Shown here in pieces: positions 1 to 7,075 of a DNA stretch of 8,362 nt. The DNA lies in assembly GCA_002441525.1 (NCBI GenBank), contig DJWH01000014.1:1-8362 (forward strand), read 5' to 3'. How positions within the stretch are numbered: the stretch's first letter is position 1; the number at the start of each line of letters is the position of its first letter. This DNA is from Acholeplasmataceae bacterium UBA6235. GTDB taxonomy: Bacteria > Bacillota_I > Bacilli_A > Acholeplasmatales > UBA5453. A program made the translations under genes and the position numbers. The notes beneath the pieces were generated by a model. That model had not been told where the DNA came from, made no database searches, and worked only from the letters and a program-made list of their open reading frames with translations.

Positions 1-297
1 TTGAAACTTACGGAATAGGTTTGCATTGAATGGTCCAGCTAGCCCACGGTCAGAACTGATTAAGATATAACATGTCTTTTTAACGGGTCTCGTTTCTAAT
101 AAAACATGGGATAACTCTTGATCGGTCAATACGCCTTGAATGATGTGATTGAGTCTTTTCACCATTGGGCGATATGACACCATTGCTCTTTCCGCTTTTT
201 TAAGTTTGGATGCGGAGACCATATACATTGCATTCGTGATTTGAGCTGTCTTTTTGGTCGCGATGATACGCGCCTTAATATCTCTCATCGAAGCCAT
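1..297 (-). CDS. atpG: ATP synthase F1 subunit gamma, 5' part (3' end outside window)
   Basis: This is the central rotor shaft of F1, which couples c-ring rotation to the catalytic alpha/beta hexamer. Only the first 99 codons lie in the window; the frame is open to position 1. The protein begins MASMRDIKARI and contains the strongly conserved N-terminal helix ITNAMYMVSASKLKKAE (residues 20-36), which forms part of the coiled-coil shaft, and later SDRGLAGPFNANL, another gamma hallmark. The ATG at 297 is preceded by AGGA seven bases upstream, overlapping the atpA stop codon; only nine bases separate the genes, so translation is probably coupled. It is the expected next gene after atpA. atpD and atpC should follow outside the window. 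The identification is secure; the 3' part cannot be judged. Confidence 0.97.
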   Translation of the reverse strand, partial: MASMRDIKARIIATKKTAQITNAMYMVSASKLKKAERAMVSYRPMVKRLNHIIQGVLTDQELSHVLLETRPVKKTCYILISSDRGLAGPFNANLFRKFQ

Positions 298-306
298 AGG
301 GCTATC

Positions 307-1815
307 CTATACGAACGTTAATTTAAAACGTGTGATGGCTGATTTCAATTGATTGACATCAGGCAATACAGCCGTTTTTCTAAGTTCTTCTAAAAGGTGG
401 TTGGCTTCTTTATCCGTATTAAAGAAACTATGTAATGTTTTTTCAAATCGTCTAATTTCTGATAATTTGATGCTATCTAAGAAACCGTGGGTCAAGGCGA
501 ATATCGAAATGACTTGGTATTCGACTGCCATGGTATCATGCAAACCTTGTTTCAAGATTTCAACGGTACGTTTACCACGTTCCAAACGCGCTTTGGTCGC
601 TTCATCTAAGTCACTACCGAATTGGGTGAAAGCTTCGAGTTCTCTGAAAGATGCGAGGTCAAGACGTAACGTACCTGAGACTTTTTTAATCGCTTTGGTT
701 TGTGCAGCACCACCGACACGAGAGACCGATAAACCAGCGTTTATCGCAGGTCTAACGCCACTGTGGAACAAATCGGATTGTAAGAAGATTTGTCCGTCGG
801 TAATACTGATGACGTTGGTTGGGATATACGCAGAAATATCGCCTGCTTGGGTTTCAATGATTGGTAAAGCAGTGATGGAACCACCACCCAAAGCATCATT
901 GAGCTTAGCGGCTCTTTCTAATAGTCTACTGTGTAGATAGAAGACATCCCCTGGGAAGGCTTCACGACCTGGTGGTCTTCTAAGTAGTAAGGATAATTCG
1001 CGATAAGCCGTCGCGTGCTTGGTCAAATCATCATATACGATCAAGACATCTTTACCGGCAAACATGAATTCTTCTGCCATCGTAACCCCTGCGTAAGGTG
1101 CGAGGTATAACAGTGGTGAAGGTTCGGATGCGGATGCTGATACGATGATGGCATAATCCATCGCACCATGGGATTTCAAGGTTTCGTATACACCGGCTAC
1201 AGTCGATTCTTTTTGACCAATCGCAACATAGATACAAATGACGCCTTTACCTTTTTGGTTGATGATGGTATCAATCGCTAATGTGGTCTTACCAGTTTGA
1301 CGGTCACCGATGATGAGTTCTCTTTGGCCACGGCCAATCGGTACCAACGCATCGAGGACTTTAATCCCGGTTTGTAGTGGTTGATGCACGCCTTTACGGG
1401 CCATAACGCCTGTAGCTTTACGTTCGATTGTACGGAACTTATCGGTTTGGATTTTGCCCATACCATCGATGGGTTTCCCCAGTGGATTGACAACCCTACC
1501 GATGAGGGCTTCACCGACAGGTACTTCCAGAATGCGTCCAGTGGTTTTGACTGAATCGCCTTCTTTAATATTGGTAGATTCATCAAGTAGGATGACCCCA
1601 ACATAGTCTTTTTCAAGGTTTAATACTTGACCAAAGACACCATGTGGGAATTCTAATAGTTCACCGCTCATTGCCTGATCAAGGCCATGAACCAATGCAA
1701 TCCCATCCCCTACACTGATGACAGTACCGACATTATCGGTTTTAATTTCATTTTGATACTTCTTAATTTGCTCAATGATCAAAGAACTGATTTCAACTGG
1801 ATTAATTTTACTCAT
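307..1815 (-). CDS. atpA: ATP synthase F1 subunit alpha
   Basis: This is the non-catalytic nucleotide-binding subunit of F1, forming the alpha3beta3 hexamer on the cytoplasmic face of the membrane. The 502-residue length is normal for the family. Visible motifs are the P-loop GDRQTGKT at residues 170-177, the Walker B strand VLIVYDDL at about 257-264, and the alpha/beta family signature [10 protein letters not shown] at 356-365. Arg366 follows immediately in SRVGG and corresponds to the arginine finger that reaches the neighbouring catalytic site. The beta-barrel domain covers roughly residues 25-95 and the helical C-terminal domain runs from about 375. The ATG at 1815 has the Shine-Dalgarno sequence AGAAGGTG five bases upstream, directly after the atpH stop codon. 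The gene ends in TAG. Nothing appears missing or broken. Confidence 0.98.
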   Translation of the reverse strand: MSKINPVEISSLIIEQIKKYQNEIKTDNVGTVISVGDGIALVHGLDQAMSGELLEFPHGVFGQVLNLEKDYVGVILLDESTNIKEGDSVKTTGRILEVPVGEALIGRVVNPLGKPIDGMGKIQTDKFRTIERKATGVMARKGVHQPLQTGIKVLDALVPIGRGQRELIIGDRQTGKTTLAIDTIINQKGKGVICIYVAIGQKESTVAGVYETLKSHGAMDYAIIVSASASEPSPLLYLAPYAGVTMAEEFMFAGKDVLIVYDDLTKHATAYRELSLLLRRPPGREAFPGDVFYLHSRLLERAAKLNDALGGGSITALPIIETQAGDISAYIPTNVISITDGQIFLQSDLFHSGVRPAINAGLSVSRVGGAAQTKAIKKVSGTLRLDLASFRELEAFTQFGSDLDEATKARLERGKRTVEILKQGLHDTMAVEYQVISIFALTHGFLDSIKLSEIRRFEKTLHSFFNTDKEANHLLEELRKTAVLPDVNQLKSAITRFKLTFV

Positions 1816-1828
1816 ATATTCACCTTCT

Positions 1829-2344
1829 CTATGCCTTTAAGGTTTCGCTTAAAGAAGCAATAAATTGATTGATGGTATGGTCGACAACATTGCCTTCATA
1901 AGCAATTTTGATGCCACCCACAATGGTTGGATCGATTACATTTTCTAAATGGGCTGTTCTGTTGAGTTTGGTTTGCAATGCAACTTTGATCCCTTCGAGC
2001 TCGGTTTTAGATAATGGTTTGTTGGAATACACCTTAGCGCGCAACACCTGATGTTGTTGGTCTAGTAAGGTTTGATAGCTGTTTAAAATGGCATGAACTT
2101 CCATCAATCGCTGATTGTCGATCAGAACGTATAAAAAATGGACCATTAACGGGTTTAGATTTAAACCGTTAATGAGACTTTTTTTATCCGATGTAGATAC
2201 TTTGGGGTGATTTAACAACGATTCGAGTTGTCCATGGTATTGTGAGATGAATTGTATCAGTTCACTGACCATGGCGTCGGTTTGTTTTTGTTCTACCGCG
2301 AGGGCGTAGAGTGCCTCAGCATATTGGTAGCTTAAACTACTCAT
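1829..2344 (-). CDS. atpH: ATP synthase F1 subunit delta
   Basis: Delta (OSCP-like) sits on top of F1 and ties the alpha subunits to the b-subunit stator stalk. The 171-residue protein starts [18 protein letters not shown], the typical N-terminal helical domain. It ends with the conserved C-terminal stretch [20 protein letters not shown] (about residues 138-157) seen in the OSCP/delta family. Its ATG overlaps the atpF stop codon in an ATGA arrangement (2341-2344), so translation is probably coupled. A GAGG lies ten bases upstream of the ATG, inside the end of atpF. The gene ends in TAG, 13 bases before atpA. Sequence conservation is low in this family, but the terminal motif, length and operon position together make the call firm. 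Confidence 0.95.
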   Translation of the reverse strand: MSSLSYQYAEALYALAVEQKQTDAMVSELIQFISQYHGQLESLLNHPKVSTSDKKSLINGLNLNPLMVHFLYVLIDNQRLMEVHAILNSYQTLLDQQHQVLRAKVYSNKPLSKTELEGIKVALQTKLNRTAHLENVIDPTIVGGIKIAYEGNVVDHTINQFIASLSETLKA

Positions 2345-2874
2345 GAGCGTTTAACCTCATTGGTTGCTTCATCCACCCATTGTTCATACTTTTTGGCATC
2401 GACTTCTTTTTGAATGATTTTCTCAGCCAAAACTGTCGCTACCGTTACAATTTCTTTCTTCATTTGATCTTGGGCTTTTTGAACCTCAAGTTCAACTTCT
2501 TTCTCAGCTTCTAGTTTAAGACGCTGTGCTTCAGCTTTCGCTTTCGCGATGATTTCTGATTCTTCTTTTTGTGCTCTGACTCTCGCATCTTCTAATGTCT
2601 TAGAGACAGAATTGCGTAAGGTCGAATACGTTTCATCGGCATTGGCTTTGATCTGAGCAGCTTCTACTTTAAGCGCTTCTGCTTTGAAAAGTTCTTCATC
2701 CATGTAAGCTCTACGCTTTTCCATGAATTCGGTCAGGTTCTTCCAGAAGAATTTACGAATCACTAAAAACAGAACAATCGTTCCGCCCAGTTGAATCAAA
2801 ATTTCTTCGAGACCCACGCCCAGTAACAAACCAAGCGACTCTTCAACAAAGTTTTTTAGTGTATCAGCAAGCAT
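2341..2874 (-). CDS. atpF: ATP synthase F0 subunit b
   Basis: Subunit b is the peripheral stator stalk, usually a dimer, anchored in the membrane and reaching up to delta and alpha. The 177-residue protein has one membrane segment at about residues 24-44 (rich in Ile, Leu and Val, ending in RKFFWK). A long, highly charged Ala/Glu/Lys helix follows from about residue 50 to 165, as expected for the coiled-coil stalk. The pattern KxLxExMEKRRAYMDEEL just after the membrane segment is typical of b. The ATG at 2874 is preceded by AAGGGGG with a good spacing, 25 bases after the atpE stop codon. The N-terminal 20 residues before the membrane segment are slightly long, but no better start is visible. 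The gene ends in TGA, overlapping the atpH start. Confidence 0.96.
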   Translation of the reverse strand: MLADTLKNFVEESLGLLLGVGLEEILIQLGGTIVLFLVIRKFFWKNLTEFMEKRRAYMDEELFKAEALKVEAAQIKANADETYSTLRNSVSKTLEDARVRAQKEESEIIAKAKAEAQRLKLEAEKEVELEVQKAQDQMKKEIVTVATVLAEKIIQKEVDAKKYEQWVDEATNEVKRS

Positions 2875-2899
2875 AAACGCTTACCCCCTTTAACGATGA

Positions 2900-3166
<267 letters not shown>

Positions 3167-3841
3167 TTAATCTTCCACAGCAATCGCTAGGAATATTGAA
3201 AATAAACTTAAATACACGTAGGCTTGAATCGCACCTACAAATATATCAAACACTGGGTGTAATAAGAACGCCCCAATGAAGATCCCTACATAAGATGTAA
3301 AATGGTAAATCAAGATAGCTAAAATAGACCCTGACATCAAATTCCCAAACAGACGCATACCCATGGAAAATGGGGTTGAGAATTCACCGATTAAGTTGAG
3401 TGGTAAGAATACTGGGTTTGGTGACAACAATGCTTTCATTCTCGCGACAGGTCGTTTGATAACCAACGCTGAACCTTGAATGGTTGCGAAGACGATGATG
3501 CTCATCGATAACGCAATATTCAGGTTCGATAATGGTGCCGTAAGTCCGACTAAACTTGCCCAGTTCGCGAACACCAAATACATGAACATGGTCAATAACA
3601 ACGGTTGAAAAGTCTTGTGGTATTTTGGAAAAATCGGGACGAGCATTTTGTTGATGAGGTCAACCAACCAAATCATAATGAATGTAAAACCTTTGGGTGT
3701 TTTACGGTAGTCCAACTTTTTAACACGCAAACCCACCACGGTAGTCATGATGATTAAAACAATGAATACGATGATGCTGGCTTTAAGTGCCGATGATAAG
3801 TTGTAGTAAAAATCATAGAAAGCTTTGAAAAAATCATTCAT
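3167..3841 (-). CDS. atpB: ATP synthase F0 subunit a
   Basis: Subunit a is the membrane stator that provides the two half-channels for ion movement next to the c ring. The 224-residue protein has several hydrophobic segments, at about residues 20-38, 80-100, 106-127, 168-190 and 195-222. The essential arginine is Arg163 in FSMGMRLFGN, preceded by NLIGEFSTPFS with Glu153. The C-terminal helix contains GAIQAYVY (Gln206, equivalent to the conserved Gln of E. coli helix 5). The usual P-[ST]-x-D-x-N motif reads PLSNLN here, so its Asp is replaced by Asn106. I chose the ATG at 3841 rather than the in-frame ATG at 3892: GAGGGGG lies nine bases before it, and the longer form would begin deep within atpI. 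It overlaps the end of atpI by eight bases and ends in TAA. Confidence 0.97.
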   Translation of the reverse strand: MNDFFKAFYDFYYNLSSALKASIIVFIVLIIMTTVVGLRVKKLDYRKTPKGFTFIMIWLVDLINKMLVPIFPKYHKTFQPLLLTMFMYLVFANWASLVGLTAPLSNLNIALSMSIIVFATIQGSALVIKRPVARMKALLSPNPVFLPLNLIGEFSTPFSMGMRLFGNLMSGSILAILIYHFTSYVGIFIGAFLLHPVFDIFVGAIQAYVYLSLFSIFLAIAVED

Positions 3842-4208
3842 GATGATTTCCCCCTCGAATGGTTTGCCAAATGGCTTGGCTATATAATGCAATTTTAAAG
3901 GTCAACAAACCAAAAAATGTCCCATAAATGTTCAGTGTTTCCATATAATAGGACAAGCCTAGAACGATGACGTATAAAGTATATCTTAAAATCAGACCAA
4001 TCATTCTGCCTGAAACCCTTGGGTTATCTTTGGTCATTTTACGGTGGTTTTTGGCCAATAGACTCATGCCCCACAACATGGTTGCACCACCCAAAATGAT
4101 GCTGATGGTGACGGCTTTACCAAAAATGAAATAGGCAGCGATGCTCGATACGGCAATCAGCAAAATGGTATATTTAAAATTTTGTGTGAATTCATTTCTT
4201 GCTGACAT
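3834..4208 (-). CDS. atpI: ATP synthase subunit I (AtpI-like)
   Basis: AtpI is a small membrane protein that is not part of the finished enzyme. Studied members help assemble the c ring. This 124-residue protein has four hydrophobic segments at about residues 12-30, 32-52, 70-90 and 94-116, with a basic cytoplasmic loop between the second and third (KNHRKMTKDNPR). Sequence identity within this family is low, so the call relies on size, topology and the position directly before atpB. The ATG at 4208 lies inside the end of atpZ (17-base overlap) and has AGAGGA about six bases upstream. The reading frame ends with TGA inside the start region of atpB, so the three genes are chained by overlaps. 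The family assignment is good; the exact function is inferred. Confidence 0.85.
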   Translation of the reverse strand: MSARNEFTQNFKYTILLIAVSSIAAYFIFGKAVTISIILGGATMLWGMSLLAKNHRKMTKDNPRVSGRMIGLILRYTLYVIVLGLSYYMETLNIYGTFFGLLTFKIALYSQAIWQTIRGGNHHE

Positions 4209-4446
4209 CTTTATCCTCTTTTTTGGTCATTCGTTTGTATAGATTTGAAATAGATGAATAAATCCCAAACAGCGTAAATAGTATGGTGAATAAAACCTTT
4301 GTCTTTAAATACTCATCCAAAATAAGCCCTAAGATAATCAATCCGAGGAGGACAAACACCAACTCGTAAAAGAACGCGATGACCAAATTATACTCACGAT
4401 AGATTTCGACCAATGATTTTCTTTTTTTATCTTTATTGGGTTCCAT
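4192..4446 (-). CDS. atpZ: AtpZ-like small membrane protein, first gene of the atp operon
   Basis: This is an 84-residue protein with two membrane segments at about residues 21-43 and 50-68, and highly charged Lys-rich ends. The second half of helix 1 and the following turn read LGLILDEYLKTK, resembling the LGxxLDxxxxT pattern of AtpZ/AtpQ-type proteins that accompany F0 genes. Some relatives have been linked to Mg2+/Ca2+ transport or to F0 assembly, but the role is not settled. It is the promoter-proximal gene. The ATG at 4446 has GAGG only four bases upstream, a somewhat tight spacing. It overlaps atpI by 17 bases and ends in TGA. The position and topology are clear; the AtpZ family name is a pattern-based judgement and could be tested with a profile search. 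Confidence 0.75.
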   Translation of the reverse strand: MEPNKDKKRKSLVEIYREYNLVIAFFYELVFVLLGLIILGLILDEYLKTKVLFTILFTLFGIYSSISNLYKRMTKKEDKDVSKK

Positions 4447-4458
4447 ATAACCTCAGTA

Positions 4459-4481
4459 GGCTTTATTTATAATAAAAAGCC
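4459..4481 (-). other. Small hairpin in the atp operon leader
   Basis: On the minus strand GGCTTT (4481-4476) pairs with AAAGCC (4464-4459) around an 11-base AT-rich loop. It lies in the untranslated leader, only four bases before the GAGG ribosome site of atpZ. No run of T follows, so it is not a terminator. It could stabilise the mRNA 5' end or influence ribosome access, but a six-pair stem in AT-rich DNA can also arise by chance. Confidence 0.35.
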
Positions 4482-4509
4482 CCGTACTTTGAAAAATCTT
4501 ACAATAACT

Positions 4510-4538
4510 AGTATATCAAATTCATTCCAACATCACAA
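4510..4538 (-). promoter_or_regulatory. Predicted sigma-A promoter of the atp operon
   Basis: Reading the minus strand, a -35 box TTGTGA (4538-4533, four of six consensus bases) is followed by exactly 17 bases and a -10 box TATACT (4515-4510). TG lies one base before the -10 (TGATATACT), an extended -10. Transcription would start near 4503, giving a leader of about 57 bases before the atpZ ATG. It is the best promoter candidate in the 146-base gap before the operon. The -35 box lies in the tail of the U32 gene's terminator. Confidence 0.7.
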
Positions 4539-4570
4539 ACAAAATCGATAAGCAGTGCTTCTCTTATCAA
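4536..4570 (-). terminator. Predicted terminator of the U32-family gene
   Basis: About 22 bases after the TGA of the U32 gene, the minus strand forms TTGATAAG (4570-4563) and CTTATCGA (4552-4545). This is an eight-pair stem with one G-U pair around a ten-base loop, followed by TTTTGTTT. The stem is AT-rich and the T run is interrupted, so termination may be partial. Some readthrough into the atp operon is possible, because both lie on the same strand. Confidence 0.55.
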
Positions 4571-4592
4571 AGCTGTTTATTATATCAGATAC

Positions 4593-6920
4593 TCACTCAA
4601 AATGACCTGTTCTAAAGCGCGGTAAATCCAATTTATACGGTTTTTGTGCCAGCGCTGATTTGAAGGCATATACGATGGCTTTCATTTCCTTTTCTGTTTC
4701 TGTGGTGAAATCCATTCTAAAAGTCGTGATATTCGCTGTTTTCAATGTCTCTAAATAATCAATCAATAACAATGGTTTTGGGTCCATGACACGCATATTA
4801 CAATGCCCATCATTGAGTAATGCATATTTACCGATGTGGTCTTGGAGGTAATATTGGTCTTTGAAACACAAACGACAGTTGGGTTTATAGCCAAACGTTT
4901 TCGCAACCGGACAGTATTTGGAAATCATCAAATCTTTGTGTCCATAAACCACCATTTCAAGGTTTGGATAGGCACCAAATCGATTAAAATAGCGTTTTGA
5001 GAAACGCAATACATGGTCTAAATCCAACTCTGATGATAAGGCGATACGTTCGACATTGTAATTTGAAATGAGGGCAGCTGTGTAGATATTGGTGATGTTG
5101 ATAAATTCATCGGTCACCAATGGGTATCGTTTTTGGTTTTGATATATACCACCAAGTTCAGAGACCATGGTAGGACCTGTGATATCAAATTCATCGATGT
5201 CTTCGATAATCCTTTTGGTCACCGGTCTCACAACGGTATTCGGATAGTCTTTTGGATTCACATCGATGATATCTTCAAAGTAGATTTCATCCAATCCTAG
5301 TTTATAAGCTACGTTTAATTGATCAAGGGTATGGACTCTCGCCACCAATTTAATTGAATCCTGATGGTTAAATCCATTTTTAATGGTATAGGGTTTAATT
5401 AAGGCTTCTTTTCGTTCTATTCTTTGTGCAATCAAAGACTCAACCGCGAGTCTTCTAAGTTCATTGAGTTCTTTTACTGGGATAAAACACGCCCCATCGG
5501 TATATACAGTTAACGTATCAAAATAAAATGGGGTACCACCCAATTTTGAGATATTTTGTGCAATAGAAGCCTCTGTGGCTGGTTGGTTCATGGCATACTC
5601 CAGGTGGTTTTGTGAAGAAACGGATACCTGATGGTCACCATCGCTGAGGCTTAACGTCAATGGTTTATCGATATATGCTGTGACCATCCCTGTGATTGGA
5701 ATGAGTTTGAAAGCAGATGATTGATACATGACCAAATCCTTTTCCAAATCAGAATCCAGGGTTTTGTATAAAATAGAGTCTGGATAGACTTGTTCTTTGA
5801 CTTCTAAATAGATGGTTTCCCCTTTAAAAGCTTCTTTGATGATCGTGTTGTTTTTACGTTTCATGTAAGTAACCATGTTGCCATAGTCGTGTTTACCCAC
5901 AATTCTAAACCCATCGCCATTTTTTAGGCCCTCACTGAGTTGAACCAATGCGAGGTTTTTTTCATAAGCGATGACTTTACCAATAGGGACGCCCATATGG
6001 TTGGGTCTAAAGTCATTGTTGAGGTCCTTAGGGATTTCTTTTAACATATAGCCTTTGGTGTAATCACGGTTAAAGACACGTTTTAGTTTGTCAATTTGAC
6101 TATCTAGTTGAATGTTTTTCCCTTCATAATAGGCATCGATGGCTAGACGATAGGCCATCGTGGTTTGCGTGACATATTCTTTTTTACGCATTCTGCCTTC
6201 AATTTTGAAAGAATCTATCCCAGCTTCAATGAGTTCATCGATGTATTCAAGCGTCATCAAATCTTTCGCACTCATCAAATAGGATTCTTCACCAATCACG
6301 GTTTTATCTTTGATTAATTTATAAGGTAATCGGCAATTGTACGCACACTCGCCACGATTCCCTGAACGTTTGTTTAAAATGGATGAAATCAGGCAGTTGC
6401 CAGAAAAAGACACACAAAGCGCACCATGGATAAAAACTTCTAATTCGATATCCACTGTACGCTTGATTTCTTTGATGACGTCTAAACTGGTCTCACGTGC
6501 TAAAATGACGCGTTTAACTCCAAGTTCTTTTAAGAATTTGACATGATGAATATTGTGCGCATTGACTTGAGTTGATGCGTGAATGGCTGTATTTGGGTAT
6601 CTTTGAGCGAATATCGATATCATCCCAATATCTTGAACAATCAATGCGTCGACGTGAGCTTTGACCAATTCATCGGTATAACTGAGGAGGTCTTCAACTT
6701 CGTCATCAAAGGTAAGCGTATTGACAACAATAAAAACGGATACCCCACGTAAATGAGCGTATTCGATGGCTTGTTTTAAATCGTCTTGATTGAAGTTTTC
6801 AGCGAATGCACGGGCACCAAAGCGATGACCTGCCATAAATATCGCATTCGCGCCAGCATTGATGGCACCAATAAAAGCTTCTTTCGTCCCAGCAGGGGCG
6901 AGTAATTCGGGTTTTTTCAA
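4593..6920 (-). CDS. Large U32-family protein (probable iron-sulphur hydroxylation factor, not a proven peptidase)
   Basis: The N-terminal half is the U32 (TIM-barrel-like) domain: KKPELLAPAG at the start, IHASTQVNAHN near 117-127, then HGALCVSFSGNC and GNRGECAYNCR. Residue numbers count from the upstream ATG at 6932 (779 residues). Four cysteines lie here (173, 180, 196, 200), in the region where U32 proteins bind an iron-sulphur cluster. The middle part (about 310-510) looks like the added barrel and DUF3656-type domains of long family members. The C-terminal part has a second group, Cys674, 686, 689 and 711. Studied relatives are TrhP (tRNA U34 hydroxylation), RlhA (23S rRNA C2501) and UbiU/UbiV (ubiquinone); 'collagenase-like peptidase' is the older name. 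I chose TTG at 6920 because GAGGG lies five bases before it. The upstream ATG lacks a spaced ribosome site. It has its own promoter and terminator and ends in TGA. The target is unknown. Confidence 0.9.
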   Translation of the reverse strand: MKKPELLAPAGTKEAFIGAINAGANAIFMAGHRFGARAFAENFNQDDLKQAIEYAHLRGVSVFIVVNTLTFDDEVEDLLSYTDELVKAHVDALIVQDIGMISIFAQRYPNTAIHASTQVNAHNIHHVKFLKELGVKRVILARETSLDVIKEIKRTVDIELEVFIHGALCVSFSGNCLISSILNKRSGNRGECAYNCRLPYKLIKDKTVIGEESYLMSAKDLMTLEYIDELIEAGIDSFKIEGRMRKKEYVTQTTMAYRLAIDAYYEGKNIQLDSQIDKLKRVFNRDYTKGYMLKEIPKDLNNDFRPNHMGVPIGKVIAYEKNLALVQLSEGLKNGDGFRIVGKHDYGNMVTYMKRKNNTIIKEAFKGETIYLEVKEQVYPDSILYKTLDSDLEKDLVMYQSSAFKLIPITGMVTAYIDKPLTLSLSDGDHQVSVSSQNHLEYAMNQPATEASIAQNISKLGGTPFYFDTLTVYTDGACFIPVKELNELRRLAVESLIAQRIERKEALIKPYTIKNGFNHQDSIKLVARVHTLDQLNVAYKLGLDEIYFEDIIDVNPKDYPNTVVRPVTKRIIEDIDEFDITGPTMVSELGGIYQNQKRYPLVTDEFINITNIYTAALISNYNVERIALSSELDLDHVLRFSKRYFNRFGAYPNLEMVVYGHKDLMISKYCPVAKTFGYKPNCRLCFKDQYYLQDHIGKYALLNDGHCNMRVMDPKPLLLIDYLETLKTANITTFRMDFTTETEKEMKAIVYAFKSALAQKPYKLDLPRFRTGHFE

Positions 6921-6925
6921 TGTAT

Positions 6926-6930
6926 CCCTC
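6926..6930 (-). promoter_or_regulatory. Shine-Dalgarno GAGGG that supports a TTG start for the U32 gene
   Basis: The minus strand reads GAGGG followed by ATACA and then TTG, a normal spacing. The motif lies inside the longer ATG-started frame, overlapping its first codons. Starting at TTG gives a protein beginning (M)KKPELLAPAG, the usual N terminus of U32 proteins. The ATG at 6932 has only AGAAG directly touching it, too close to act as a ribosome site. Confidence 0.6.
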
Positions 6931-6947
6931 ATCTTCTAACAAGCCGT

Positions 6948-6956
6948 ATTATATCA
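6948..6956 (-). promoter_or_regulatory. Predicted extended -10 promoter of the U32 gene
   Basis: The minus strand has TGATATAAT, a perfect -10 hexamer TATAAT (6953-6948) with the extended TG motif. The matching -35 position (6976-6971, TAGAAT) fits the consensus poorly, with three of six bases, as is common for extended -10 promoters. The start would be near 6941, leaving a leader of about 20 bases to the TTG and only about nine to the ATG at 6932. Confidence 0.65.
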
Positions 6957-6964
6957 CGTAGTGA
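6954..6964. repeat. Short palindrome TCAC-GTA-GTGA at the U32 promoter
   Basis: An 11-base inverted repeat with a three-base centre lies immediately upstream of the U32 -10 hexamer and includes its extended TG. The position would suit an operator. The arms are only four bases long and do not extend outwards, so chance is quite possible. No second copy was seen near the other promoters in this window. Confidence 0.25.
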
Positions 6965-7031
6965 ATAATAATTCTATGGAAAACAAACAATTTGGTAGAA
7001 AAGACAACATCGTTCATTTTTCATAAAATCC

Positions 7032-7060
7032 TTTATATTCCATCGCCCTTTTGTTACAAT
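7032..7060 (+). promoter_or_regulatory. Predicted promoter of the glycerophosphodiesterase gene
   Basis: A -35 box TTTATA (7032-7037, four of six bases) is followed by 17 bases and TACAAT (7055-7060), again with an extended TG (TGTTACAAT). Transcription would start near 7067, only about nine bases before the ATG. The whole leader would then be little more than the ribosome site GGTGATC. The gene runs divergently from the U32 gene. Confidence 0.6.
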
Positions 7061-7075
7061 ATCTTTGGTGATCTT

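Noticed and set aside
353..940. 195-codon open frame on the plus strand
   Set aside because: It lies entirely antisense to atpA, whose protein motifs are intact. Its translation shows no domain, and no ribosome site is evident.
1052..1616. Two open frames on the minus strand (1052-1237 and 1278-1616)
   Set aside because: Both are out-of-frame shadows inside atpA, with no motif and no independent support.
3842..3892. Longer start for atpB at 3892
   Set aside because: It would overlap atpI by about 59 bases. The internal ATG at 3841 has GAGGGGG at good spacing and gives a typical AtpB N terminus.
6337..6546. 69-codon open frame on the plus strand
   Set aside because: It is antisense to the cysteine-rich core of the U32 gene, which is clearly coding on the other strand.
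6992..7075. N-terminal extension of the phosphodiesterase frame
   Set aside because: It covers the predicted promoter, lacks a ribosome site, and is absent from the normal GDPD domain, which begins close to the ATG at 7076.
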